A DNA stretch of 35,173 nucleotides from Actinomycetota bacterium (GTDB lineage: Bacteria; Actinomycetota; Acidimicrobiia; Acidimicrobiales; RAAP-2). The stretch spans positions 1-35,173 of the forward strand of contig JARCRU010000051.1 of the NCBI GenBank assembly GCA_029850535.1, given 5' to 3'. Each line of letters starts with the position of its first letter. The stretch's first letter is position 1. The notes under the pieces are model-generated. The model searched no databases. It was not told where the DNA came from and saw nothing but the letters and a program-made list of their open reading frames with translations. The translations under genes were made by a program, and so were the position numbers. This document shows positions 25,256 through 33,800 of the stretch, in pieces.

Positions 25256-26196
25256 CGGTGACGCACCTTGGGGTTTATCAGCGCGTAACAGACATCAAGG
25301 ACAATGTTCACGGCTATCACGAACATCGTGAAGTACAGGGTCACTCCCTCGATGATGGGGATATCGTGGGCGGAAGCCGCCGTGACGATCAAACTCCCTA
25401 GTCCCGGCAGAGAAAAGACGTTCTCCGCGAAAACAGTGAAGCTCAGTGCGGAAACGAATACGAGCCCGAGGACAGTGAGCGTGGGTGTCACGGCATTTCG
25501 CAATGCGTGCTTCCACAGGATGCGGCTGCGACTGATACCCGATGCCCGAAGGGTACGTATGTATTCGCGGTCCAAAACGTCTTTCATCGATTCGCGTGAC
25601 TGTTTGGCGACAATCGCCATCGGACTCAAGCTGAGGGAAATGACCGGCAGGATCAGAGAGTGCAACCATCCCCATAAAGATTGGGACGGGGCCACGTAGC
25701 CCACTGAGGGGAACCATCGGAAGTGGACTGACAGTAGTTCTTGCAGCAGTAGTCCCACCAAGAATGCCGGAAGGGCGAAACCGACCACCGAGAGGAAGTC
25801 GACGAACTTTCCCAAAGCCCCTCCGCGTACGGCGCTGACTACGCCCAGGCTAATTCCAACTGCGGCACTGAGGAGCGTCGTAAGCACTACCAGAGAGAGT
25901 GTCACGGGCAGTCGCTGAGCCAGGATGTGGGTCACCGACTGACCGCTAAACGCATCTACTCCAAGTCGTCCGTGAAATACCAACTGAGTCAGGTAGTGAC
26001 CATACTGGTACCACAGTGGACGATTCAAGCCAAGAGAGATCCTCAGACGCTCGTACTCCGCGTGGGTCGCCTCCACCCCCGCCAGCGCACGCGCCGTATT
26101 CCCGGGGACGAGTGACTCAAGCACGAAGGAGACCGCACTCACTACCAGTAGTAGTGGTATCGACCTGACGATACGCCTGAGGATCAATCTCAGCAT
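25252..26196 (-). CDS. Oligopeptide-type ABC transporter permease (DppB-like)
   Basis: 314-residue membrane subunit with six helices. The N-terminus has the DppB pattern (LRLILRRIVRSIPLLLVVSAVSF), followed by LVPGNTARALAG and LGLNRPLWYQYGHYL. The ATPase-contact EAA loop is EYIRTLRASGISRSRILWKHALRNA. ATG at 26196 lies 7 bp after the stop of the binding-protein gene. Typical of importers for peptides, nickel or similar polar solutes. Confidence 0.95.
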   Translation of the reverse strand: MLRLILRRIVRSIPLLLVVSAVSFVLESLVPGNTARALAGVEATHAEYERLRISLGLNRPLWYQYGHYLTQLVFHGRLGVDAFSGQSVTHILAQRLPVTLSLVVLTTLLSAAVGISLGVVSAVRGGALGKFVDFLSVVGFALPAFLVGLLLQELLSVHFRWFPSVGYVAPSQSLWGWLHSLILPVISLSLSPMAIVAKQSRESMKDVLDREYIRTLRASGISRSRILWKHALRNAVTPTLTVLGLVFVSALSFTVFAENVFSLPGLGSLIVTAASAHDIPIIEGVTLYFTMFVIAVNIVLDVCYALINPKVRHR

Positions 26197-26203
26197 GTAC
26201 TAC

Positions 26204-27793
26204 TCAACCTCCGTAGACGTTGACTACGTTGAAGCCGCCTGGCGTGTTGCTGCCCGGGGTGGGGAGACCCTTGACACCGCTGGTTGCGACAACGAAACTT
26301 TTCTCCATGGCGGCGACGACTGCATACGCGTTCGTCGTAATGTAAGCACCCACGGCCTGGAACCTGGAGAACGTCTGCGACGAGGGTGCCGAGAGGGCGG
26401 CACGATACAACTTGAACGCCGCAGGCGAGCTGGCGTTGAAGGCGTTCGCGCCAGTCTTGCCGAACCAGAGCAGGTTTGCCGTAGACAGAAGGTCACCTGA
26501 AGGCCAGCTGAGTTCGAAGGCAGAGTACTTCAGGGTCGTCTGCGCGGCGGAGAACGGCGGGAAGCCAGACTCTGGCACGAGAATTGCCTTGACGCCGATC
26601 GCCGCCCACTCCTGAGCCATGGCCTGCAGGCCCAGAGCAGTTGCCGTCTCAGAGGTAATGTACAGGATCTTGAAGGAGAAGCCCTTCGCGTACCCTGCGG
26701 CCTTCAGTAACGCCTTCGCCTTGTTGGGGTTGTAGTTGTAGTAGTTGGACAACTTGGGGTTATAGCCGTCCCAACCTGGAGTGGTCGGTTCGTCGTCAGC
26801 GGAACCCAGGAACCCGAACGCAACTTTGGCGATCGCTGGACGATCAATTGCGTAATTGAGCGCTTGACGTACCTTCAAGTTGCCTAACGCCGGAACTGTC
26901 TTACCAAAGCGGTCCATGATCCACACGGGCAGGTACTGGTTGGCTGCGAGCACGTCCACGTTGAGCCCTGCTGCCTTTGCGGGAGCGTATTGCTGTATGA
27001 CGGTCTCTCTTGGATCGAGGATCTGAACCTGGCCCGTCTTGATGGCGTTGAGTGCCGACGTGGGTGAAGAGATGACCTCGAGGGTGATCGAACTGTAGTG
27101 AATTCTCGACGGGTTGTAGTAGTTCCCGTTCGGCGTGAACACGTACTTGCTACCAATCACCGTTGCCGAGCTGTCGAGCACGTAAGGACCCGCACCACAG
27201 GGAACCGACGCCAACGCCGCCGCGTTGGCGAGCGCGTTAGGGCACACGATATCGCCCGACAAGTTGCCCTGCGAGAACGTAAGCGGGAACTCCGGGTTTG
27301 GAACCGTCGTAGTGACCAGTACCGTGTAGGGCCCGGTCGCTTTGACGGTGACCCCGTTGAAGTTACTGGCCGCCGGTCCACTGCCCTTGGCGTTGTACTG
27401 CAACCCTGCCACCACGGCCGCCGCGTTCACGGGTTCGCCGTCGGCGAACTTGATGCCCTGGGCGATCGTCATCTGGAACCTCTTGTTCCCAGTACCGATG
27501 TACTTCCACGAGGAAGCCAGTCCCGGAATGAACTTTCCGCTGTACGTCTCATTAATGAGGGGCTCGTACAACAATTCAGCTGCATAGAGTCCTTCGCGTT
27601 CGTCATCCTTTGACGGGTCGAGACTCTGTGGTTGTCCACTGATTGCGATGGTCAACGCACCTGCGGCGGCGTGCGCCTTCACTGCGGCATCCGCACTTCC
27701 GGACAGGTACGATGGGACCGCCGCCAGCAACATCGCGGTGGCCAACGTCCCGGCTCCGAGATACCGCAAGTTACGGTTTTTCTGAATAGACAT
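26204..27793 (-). CDS. ABC transporter substrate-binding protein, family 5
   Basis: Extracellular solute-binding protein of the SBP_bac_5 (DppA/OppA) type, 529 residues. ATG at 27793 starts a signal peptide with basic RNLRY and a hydrophobic stretch ending near AAVKAHAA; a TTG seven codons earlier sits inside the purine-rich GGAGGAAG. There is no lipobox cysteine, so it seems to be secreted or held by another means, unlike most Gram-positive binding proteins. Diagnostic parts include SLDPSKDDEREGLYAAELLYEPL, SWKYIGTGNKRFQMTIAQGIKFADGEPVNA and KVRQALNYAIDRPAIAKVAFGF. It is first in the operon with both permeases and ATPases. Ligand unknown: peptide or another organic compound. Confidence 0.94.
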   Translation of the reverse strand: MSIQKNRNLRYLGAGTLATAMLLAAVPSYLSGSADAAVKAHAAAGALTIAISGQPQSLDPSKDDEREGLYAAELLYEPLINETYSGKFIPGLASSWKYIGTGNKRFQMTIAQGIKFADGEPVNAAAVVAGLQYNAKGSGPAASNFNGVTVKATGPYTVLVTTTVPNPEFPLTFSQGNLSGDIVCPNALANAAALASVPCGAGPYVLDSSATVIGSKYVFTPNGNYYNPSRIHYSSITLEVISSPTSALNAIKTGQVQILDPRETVIQQYAPAKAAGLNVDVLAANQYLPVWIMDRFGKTVPALGNLKVRQALNYAIDRPAIAKVAFGFLGSADDEPTTPGWDGYNPKLSNYYNYNPNKAKALLKAAGYAKGFSFKILYITSETATALGLQAMAQEWAAIGVKAILVPESGFPPFSAAQTTLKYSAFELSWPSGDLLSTANLLWFGKTGANAFNASSPAAFKLYRAALSAPSSQTFSRFQAVGAYITTNAYAVVAAMEKSFVVATSGVKGLPTPGSNTPGGFNVVNVYGG

Positions 27794-28129
27794 TTTCAAC
27801 GGTACTTCCTCCAATTGGGCAACTGCGGACGCAAGTAATTGACGAGACGTCGGATAGCGCGTTCCCCCTAGGCCACGAATCCTACGTAGCGAAAAGTCCT
27901 ACAAACCCTTTTAAATAATGAGGATCCGTAACTGATGCATAACCAAAAGTTAACCCACGAACTCTTCGACGACCTTAAGATTGGACCCCCTCGGACGACT
28001 CGGACGCTTGACTTCTCACCGAGATCTTCGACTTGCCAAAACCATTGTCGAGTATCAACCCGCAACACGACTTGACTATGTCGCGGCGCCCCAGGAGTGC
28101 CTCGCAACGAAATAGGAAACGAGTCGACA
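27794..28129. other. 336-bp intergenic region upstream of the ABC operon
   Basis: AT-richer than its surroundings around 27900-27960 (TTTAAATAATGAG, AAAAGTTAACCC on the plus strand). It should contain the promoter of the transporter operon, but I could not find a convincing -35/-10 pair. No RNA gene or conserved structure recognised. Confidence 0.5.
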
Positions 28130-29251
28130 TGGATCATGGTTATCAATTTCGCCACTTTTCTCGCGTGTGCCGCGAGCACAAAACCACAACGATCGGCTCC
28201 TGGTGCCTCCCCAATGCCATGTGGCACCCACGCGAAAGCGATGTCATGCCAAGGTTCCCCCTCGAGCATCACGCCGCCCACAAGTCATGTCCGAAAACTT
28301 GGTGACGCCCGAGCCGTATGTGGTCGTCAGATTTCTCAAAAACTGCCGCGCAACGCGTGAGCATGCCTAAGACCAAGTCGAAACCAAAGGACTGGGCCGG
28401 CGACATTTGCGCACAGGTGTGCTCACTGATAGTCGGCGGCATTGCGTCCACTTCTCCGATGATCGTAACTCGAGCCGCGCTAGTCCGAGCGCCGAAACCA
28501 CGCTTCCTACTGCGAACAATCTTGCACGATGCCCTAATCCTCGTTCGGTAACCGTGTCCGTCACAATTCTTCCCCGTCAGCGGCGTGATTGAAGGAAATA
28601 CCGGCAAGACTGTCCTCTGGTCGAGGTGCCGGACGCGAGGGGCCCTCACTCGGGTGTAGCGGCACCGGAAGAACCCGGACTTCAGTTTCGTCGTCGGTCG
28701 CCAAGTGACGTCGATCCCCCAGAGTCGAGCGATCTCCTCGGCGAAGAACTGCGGCAATCGTCGTCCATCGACTCGTCGCACTAGCTCCTCCAACAACGTA
28801 CCGATGGTCGTGCCGTGATACCCGTGTGCCATACCTGGTAGCCAGTGGGGCCTCATATCGGCGAGTCGTTGCGAAAGGTCGACGTGGTCGACTAGTTGCT
28901 CAAGGGTGAATTGAGGTTCGACGCCGCACGGATCTGCTTCGTTGGACAACGCCGCACGGACCAGGACATGTGGCTTGCCACCGGCCGTGAACTCCGACAA
29001 ATAGGTTGGCATCGTAACGTCCAAGTCGATGCAGTCACGGTCCGCGAGGACGGAAATGCACACTACTGACGCGCTCTTGAAAGCGGAGATTATTCCGATC
29101 AGGCCTTGCGGTGAAGCGTCCCGCGCGGTCAGTTCCACGAACTTCTCCCTCGCACGTAGACGGCGAACTCGCCGACGACCCCGGAGTATTCGGTCACGAG
29201 ATTGGCAAGATTCTTATCGATTCCTTCGTAGCCACTGAATACTTCATCCAT
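28130..29251 (-). pseudogene. Decayed beta-lactamase-family serine hydrolase (EstB-like)
   Basis: Similarity to class C beta-lactamase-like esterases is spread over three frames. Frame 1 from ATG 29251 (with AGGAG) reads MDEVFSGYEGIDKN and GEFAVYVRGR, then stops at 29129. Frame 2 (from about 29138) continues with LADRDCIDLDVTMPTYLSEF, YHGTTIGTLLEELVRRVDG and FFAEEIARLWGID, then loses similarity and regains it at DLVLGMLTR. Frame 3 (from about 28281) has MLEGEPWHDIAFAWVPHGIGEAPGAD and peters out near 28150. The nucleophile motif (S-x-x-K, usually STTKG) is gone: AFKSASVV stands there. Multiple shifts plus lost catalytic residues indicate a dead gene. It starts 61 bp after lysR on the same strand. 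Confidence 0.75.
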
Positions 29252-29312
29252 CAACTCTCCTTTGACATTCTTCGTGCCGGCTTTGCGACGGTTTCGGGCG
29301 CCGCTCCCCTTG

Positions 29313-30272
29313 TCAGACAGCGACGACCTCGTTGGTCGCGGGGTATACGCGAGAGGAGTCCCCATCGGTTCGCTTGGCCCACGACTGTGCTCCCGAGCGG
29401 ATCACCTTGGAGATGAGAACCGCGGGGGCGCTCAAACGCTTACGGCGAAGATGAGCGAGGAAGATTCTCCTCTCGGGCAAGGGGTCCAAGATGTCGACCA
29501 CCGCGATCTCCGGCAAGACTTCACCTAACGAGAGAATCGGGGCGGCCGCAATACCCAGACCCATTGCCACCATTGCTTGAAGGTCCAAACGTTCTCCCGT
29601 CTCAAAGGAGATGGACGGCTCGAAACCGGCCATTCGACACGAGTGCAGCAAGCCTTCAGTCGTCGGGTGATCCGCGCGCACGATCCAGCGTTCGTTACGC
29701 AGTACTTCGAGCGGAATCGGTCCGCGATTGGCCAATTCGTGACCCACCGGAACCAGAACCTTCATCGGATCACGCGCCAGTAGTGAAATATAGAAGTTCG
29801 TCGTCGAAATACGGCGCCACTCGTAATCTGACATGATTGCGACTTCTATCTCACCGTGGACCAGCTGATTCACCAATTCCTTGGACTGTGCGCTGCGAAC
29901 CGTGAGACCAATGCTCGGATGCTGGCAACTGAAGGAACGAACAATGGGCGGCAGCAGGAGCGAAGTGGCCGAAGGAAATGCCCCGATACTGACGGTCCCG
30001 GAACGCAATCTCTCGAGATCGACGAGTTCGGCACTCGCCGCTTCCAATTCGAAACGCACGCGCTCGGCGTGCGCCACAAGGAGTCGACCCACTTCGGTGA
30101 GAACGGTACGACGCGGGTGACGCTCCAGGACGGGCTGCCCGATCTCGCGTTCTAGACGGCTGATCTGCTGGGACACCGCAGACGGTGTATATGACAGAGC
30201 CTCCGCAGCCGCCGCAATGGACCCGCATCGGTCTACCTCAGCCAACATCAATAAGCGACGAGCATCCAACAT
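29313..30272 (-). CDS. LysR-family transcriptional regulator
   Basis: 319-residue LTTR. The N-terminal helix-turn-helix (about residues 1-60) reads LLMLAEVDRCGSIAAAAEAL, then YTPSAVSQQISRLEREIG. The co-inducer domain starts with LRSGTVSIGAFPSATSLLLP and has the usual VAIMSDYEW and DLQAMVAMGLGIAAAP segments. ATG at 30272 follows a G-rich ribosome site. It lies between the carboxylesterase (upstream) and the decayed hydrolase (downstream), all on the minus strand, and is likely to control one or more of them; the inducer is unknown. Confidence 0.93.
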   Translation of the reverse strand: MLDARRLLMLAEVDRCGSIAAAAEALSYTPSAVSQQISRLEREIGQPVLERHPRRTVLTEVGRLLVAHAERVRFELEAASAELVDLERLRSGTVSIGAFPSATSLLLPPIVRSFSCQHPSIGLTVRSAQSKELVNQLVHGEIEVAIMSDYEWRRISTTNFYISLLARDPMKVLVPVGHELANRGPIPLEVLRNERWIVRADHPTTEGLLHSCRMAGFEPSISFETGERLDLQAMVAMGLGIAAAPILSLGEVLPEIAVVDILDPLPERRIFLAHLRRKRLSAPAVLISKVIRSGAQSWAKRTDGDSSRVYPATNEVVAV

Positions 30273-30292
30273 GATTCACATCCCCCCCCTCC

Positions 30293-30312
30293 CCGGGAGC
30301 AACCGCTCCCGG
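30293..30312 (-). terminator. GC-rich hairpin between esterase and lysR
   Basis: An 8-bp perfect stem CCGGGAGC/GCTCCCGG around a 4-base loop in the 123 bp between the esterase stop and the lysR start. On the minus strand it is followed by G-rich rather than T-rich sequence, so it is at best an atypical terminator or a stability element for the esterase mRNA. Confidence 0.4.
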
Positions 30313-30395
30313 AACACGCTACGCACCGAGCCGAACCGACGGACGCGATCGTCCTGGTCCTTCGTCGCTTCGTTCCATTCGAAGCAACGATCTAA

Positions 30396-31871
30396 CTAAG
30401 GCCGCTCGAGCAATCCCGCCCATGATGCGCGACGTTCACCCGCCGGATCATGGACGACTTCAATGGCCTCACCAAAGAGCAGGGTGGACCGATCCGAAAG
30501 CTGATAGTGCGGCCATTTCACGTCCGTGGTCGAGGGCTCGCCCTGGGCCACTCCCAAGAGCAGGTCGCGTACTTTGAGAGTCGTGGGCACATCCTCGTCT
30601 AGCATCCCGTCGCCAACAGGGACACCGGCCGTTCCCGAGGGAGTAGCCAATGGGGTAAAGAGATAGAACATATCCACGGTATGCACCGGACCAAAGTCCG
30701 GCCACGGTGGGGTCACCGGGGTTCGATCGAATCTTCCGACGTAACTTCGCCCACCCGCCTCAATTTGAGCCTCAGCCAATCGAATGGCAGGCATCGCGAA
30801 ATGGAAGTCCGTAAGCAAGTCGACGTACCAGTCATCGCCACCCTTCTCGTAGAGGACTTCCAATTCCTTCCACCGCACGTTTCCGATGAGACGACGAGCA
30901 AAGAGCTCCTTGTTCTTTCCCCCATTGACGGGATCGAACTTGCGCCATAGGCCCATGTCCTTGAGCGTCCAGCTAACGCAGAGGGCTACATCGCGGACGG
31001 CGCCTGCTCGGATTGCGGCCATCGGGTGAAGAGGCAGAACGTCGTCGCCGAATACCGGCAGCACCACTTCGGCGTCAAACTCCGTGTCGAGTTGAGCATT
31101 ATTGGCCAACACTCGCGCGGCGTTAACAATCTCCTCGGTCGAGAGATTGACGATCTGTGCCGCGTCCTCACTTGCGAGGCCCGCGGCGCGCAGGAAGACT
31201 CGTGCAGATCGCGTGGCAGTTTCACGATCACGAACCTGACGGGCCGCGCCACTCATGAGCCACGCTCCGGCGAATTTTCCCGCGCACGCGGGCATGGCCA
31301 ACATTGCTCCAACCGTCATGGCACCCGAAGAGCGCCCGAGGAGTCCGATCGAGTCAGGATCGCCACCAAATATTGCCGCATTTTCTCGCACCCAATCGAG
31401 AGCCAGGCTGAGGTCGCGCAGTGCGAGGTTCGTATCGACAATGCCGGGTGCGATGTCATCGAGATAGAGATAGCCAAAGGGTCCGATGCGGTAATTCACC
31501 GCGACGACGACAGCACCTTGAGCGGCCAACGACGCACCGTCCGTGTTGCCGTCGCCCATGACGAAGGCACCGCCATGGACCCAGAACACGATTGGTCGTT
31601 TGCCGTCTAACGACGGTGTCCACACATTCAGATGCAGGCAATCCTCACTGCCCATCACTTGAGACGGTGCGTCGGGATTCATGGGCGTCTGGACCGCCGC
31701 ACTGGCGAATGACGTGGCGTCAAGAACTCCTTCCCAGGGTGAACGTGGTTGTGGCGCTCGAAAACGCAGTGGCCCAAGCGGCGCTTGGGCGTATGGCACC
31801 CCCAGGAAACTGAGTACACCGTCCTCCTCCTTACCGCGAATCACACCAGTAGAAATGCGAACTTCAGTCAC
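30396..31871 (-). CDS. Type-B carboxylesterase
   Basis: Alpha/beta-hydrolase of the carboxylesterase/lipase type B family, 491 residues. GTG at 31871 follows GAGGAGG. N-terminal features are GVIRGKEEDGVLSFLGVPYA and SEDCLHLNVWTP; the oxyanion hole is HGGAF; the nucleophile elbow is GRSSG (Ser about 181). The catalytic His is probably in GPVHTVDMFYLF. No signal peptide is evident, so it should be cytosolic and act on an imported ester, amide or carbamate. It sits just downstream of the repeat-flanked promoter and before lysR. Actual substrate unknown. Confidence 0.93.
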   Translation of the reverse strand: MTEVRISTGVIRGKEEDGVLSFLGVPYAQAPLGPLRFRAPQPRSPWEGVLDATSFASAAVQTPMNPDAPSQVMGSEDCLHLNVWTPSLDGKRPIVFWVHGGAFVMGDGNTDGASLAAQGAVVVAVNYRIGPFGYLYLDDIAPGIVDTNLALRDLSLALDWVRENAAIFGGDPDSIGLLGRSSGAMTVGAMLAMPACAGKFAGAWLMSGAARQVRDRETATRSARVFLRAAGLASEDAAQIVNLSTEEIVNAARVLANNAQLDTEFDAEVVLPVFGDDVLPLHPMAAIRAGAVRDVALCVSWTLKDMGLWRKFDPVNGGKNKELFARRLIGNVRWKELEVLYEKGGDDWYVDLLTDFHFAMPAIRLAEAQIEAGGRSYVGRFDRTPVTPPWPDFGPVHTVDMFYLFTPLATPSGTAGVPVGDGMLDEDVPTTLKVRDLLLGVAQGEPSTTDVKWPHYQLSDRSTLLFGEAIEVVHDPAGERRASWAGLLERP

Positions 31872-32103
31872 GTCGATCCTCCTCGGGGTCGCGATAGGTG
31901 AACGGTCCCTCAAGGGACCGCGTGACGATGCGGACGTGCGACGACTCGGGGCACGGTGACGTAGCCCCAATCTGACGAGCCGGACCGTTTATCCCTGAGT
32001 AGGCAAATAGTGTATCCATAATTACGTCATTCTCGTCGTACGAGCGAGACTTAGTAACTGAGGCAACCTTATTTTTCCATACCACATAAGTGCTCACCGT
32101 CAT
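31864..32103 (-). CDS. Possible small leaderless ORF overlapping the esterase start
   Basis: ATG at 32103 is 7 bases after the predicted -10, so the transcript could be leaderless. It encodes 79 residues (starts MTVSTYVVWKNK, ends DPEEDRRD) and its TGA overlaps the esterase GTG by 8 bp, a coupling geometry. The second half has high-GC third positions but the first half is AT-rich. No family recognised. It may be a true leader peptide or simply an open 5' untranslated region. Confidence 0.3.
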   Translation of the reverse strand: MTVSTYVVWKNKVASVTKSRSYDENDVIMDTLFAYSGINGPARQIGATSPCPESSHVRIVTRSLEGPFTYRDPEEDRRD

Positions 32104-32156
32104 GACACAAAGTGTATCCAAGAATTTCGATTTGTCAATATGTGTATCCAAGAATT
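32010..32156. repeat. Three copies of GTGTATCCA, two extended to GTGTATCCAAGAATT
   Basis: Copies at 32010-32018, 32112-32120 and 32142-32150 (plus-strand orientation). The last two extend identically to 15 bp and start exactly 30 bp apart, about three helical turns. They flank the -35 and cover the -10 of the predicted esterase promoter. They are likely operator sites, possibly for the adjacent GntR or the downstream LysR protein. Confidence 0.6.
32111..32138 (-). promoter_or_regulatory. Sigma-70 promoter for the esterase unit
   Basis: On the minus strand consensus TTGACA (32133-32138), 16 bases, TACACT (32111-32116). The transcript would start near 32104, giving an untranslated leader of about 230 bases before the esterase GTG. 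The GTGTATCCA repeats overlap or adjoin both elements, implying control by a bound regulator. Confidence 0.6.
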
Positions 32157-32274
32157 ATTCTCAGGGAACTAGCACGTCATCCGATCTCCCGCACTGATCG
32201 TCAAAAAGGTGCCGTCATGACGGTGCTAAACGGAATTGTGGAACTCAGCGCGCCCGATCAGCCGGTTCTCTTGG

Positions 32275-33090
32275 TCATGAGAGTCGGTTGTCCGCCTGCA
32301 TAAATCGCCCGGTCCCCAGAACCATGTTCAGGGCCGCACGAATTGTCGCTGGTTCCTGTTCGGGTACGACCCCCGCCATGACCGCGATAGCAATGCGGGC
32401 TTGATGGCGGGCCATGGTGTGGGCGGCCATCACTCCATCACGTTGTTCACACGCGTGGGCTAACGCCATGTGCTCCACGACCGATTGGGGATCGCTGTGG
32501 GGCGAGTCGCGCGCCCAGACCGAGCGATAGAGCGCATTGCGGTCCGAGAGCCGTTCGAGGTCTTGTCGCAACAGCAGTGGAGCGTGGGACATGTGAGTGT
32601 TATGAAAATGGGTATTCGCCAGTTTCCACGTAGCGGCATCTCGATCGCGAGCCTTCTCCATGAGTTCGAGATCACGTCGTAATTCCTTGATGTCCACCTC
32701 GGTCAACTGGGGAACGCTCACGGCAGTGGCTACTGCGCTCATCATGATACGTTGAGCGGAAATGGCTTCTAAGTCATCGAAGCGGAACTCCGCGACACGA
32801 GCGCGATGATTACTCTCGGCGTAGATGAGGCCCTCCTCCTCGAGCAGTCGCAACGCCTCGCGCAGTGGGGTCCTACTCACGCCGTAACGCTCAGCGAGTT
32901 GCACTTGGGGGAGCACCGCTCCGAAAGGAAATCGACCAGACAGGATTTCATCGCGAAGGCGACGATGCACCGTTCTCACCGTCAGACTGGGATCGCGTCG
33001 ACCCATTCGAGAGGAACTGACGGGCACCATCTCGATCGACTCAACGGCTGCCGCCTCGGCTCCAGGACGGGGGGGTTTCGAAAGTGCCAT
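32275..33090 (-). CDS. GntR-family regulator, FadR/FCD subfamily
   Basis: 271-residue regulator, ATG at 33090. After a variable lead of about 35 residues comes the winged helix (about 36-105): VRTVHRRLRDEILSGRFPFG, LPQVQLAERYGVSRTPLREAL, LLEEEGLIYAE. The C-terminal helical FCD domain has the expected His-rich metal or ligand pocket (NTHFHNTHMSH, VVEHMALAHACEQRD). Such proteins usually repress catabolic genes until an acid metabolite binds. It lies between the RraA-like gene upstream and the esterase promoter downstream, so it is a good candidate for binding the GTGTATCCA repeats. Confidence 0.93.
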   Translation of the reverse strand: MALSKPPRPGAEAAAVESIEMVPVSSSRMGRRDPSLTVRTVHRRLRDEILSGRFPFGAVLPQVQLAERYGVSRTPLREALRLLEEEGLIYAESNHRARVAEFRFDDLEAISAQRIMMSAVATAVSVPQLTEVDIKELRRDLELMEKARDRDAATWKLANTHFHNTHMSHAPLLLRQDLERLSDRNALYRSVWARDSPHSDPQSVVEHMALAHACEQRDGVMAAHTMARHQARIAIAVMAGVVPEQEPATIRAALNMVLGTGRFMQADNRLS

Positions 33091-33164
33091 CGGTTATCGT
33101 CGCCCCTTCCTGCCTCGATCACGAGCGACGCCGATGCTATGGCGCCCTACTTCTTATCTTCTCA

Positions 33165-33800
33165 TCAATTGTCCCAGGCGCCGATCGAATGACGCTTGAG
33201 GGTCTCGTTGAGTTTGATTTTCTCGGCGACCTCCACGGACGTGGCCAGCTGGTTGATGGGAATCACCACCACTCCGTCGGCGTCACCCACAATGATGTCA
33301 CCGGGCGACACGCATTGACCCCCGATAGCCACTGGGACCTGATGACGTCCGGGTCCGAACTTGTAGGGACCCGCCGGAGTGACGGCTCGAGCGAACACCG
33401 GCAATTGAAGTTGTTCGATCGCGTCGACGTCACGGATGGCCCCATCGATGACGAAGCCCGCAAGAGCGTTCACCTTCGCGCGTCCGGCGATCAGTTCCCC
33501 AACGAGAGCTCTCGACACATCGCCAAAGCCATTGACCACCAGGACCTCTCCCGGGGCAGCACGATCGACCGCCTCGTGGATTACCTGATTGTCGCCCGAC
33601 CTAGTGAGCACGGTGTACGCGCGCGCCACCAGTCGCGCACCATGCCACATTGGGTGAATTCCCGAATCCACCGCGCTGATCCGTTCCATTGCGTCACCCA
33701 CATTGGCCACAGGCAGTAGTTGGAGCCGTGCGAGTAATTCTGCGACCTGCTCATCGGTGAGTCGTGTCTCCTCGGGAGTCATCGCTTCGTTCCCGCTCAC
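33165..33800 (-). CDS. RraA family protein (possible oxo-acid aldolase/decarboxylase)
   Basis: 211 residues, GTG start at 33800 overlapping the bicupin stop (GTGA). The RraA/HMG-aldolase fold shows VANVGDAM, VVNGFGDVSRALVGELIA, GFVIDGAIRDVDAI (Arg and Asp of the active site) and SPGDIIVGDADGVVVIP. Family members include 4-hydroxy-4-methyl-2-oxoglutarate aldolase/oxaloacetate decarboxylase and the RNase E inhibitor RraA; in a catabolic cluster the aldolase or decarboxylase role is favoured. Confidence 0.9.
   Translation of the reverse strand: MSGNEAMTPEETRLTDEQVAELLARLQLLPVANVGDAMERISAVDSGIHPMWHGARLVARAYTVLTRSGDNQVIHEAVDRAAPGEVLVVNGFGDVSRALVGELIAGRAKVNALAGFVIDGAIRDVDAIEQLQLPVFARAVTPAGPYKFGPGRHQVPVAIGGQCVSPGDIIVGDADGVVVIPINQLATSVEVAEKIKLNETLKRHSIGAWDN

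Noticed and set aside
27868..28281. 137-residue frame as an independent gene
   Set aside because: Its first part continues the beta-lactamase-family similarity of the pseudogene and the rest runs through AT-rich intergenic DNA.
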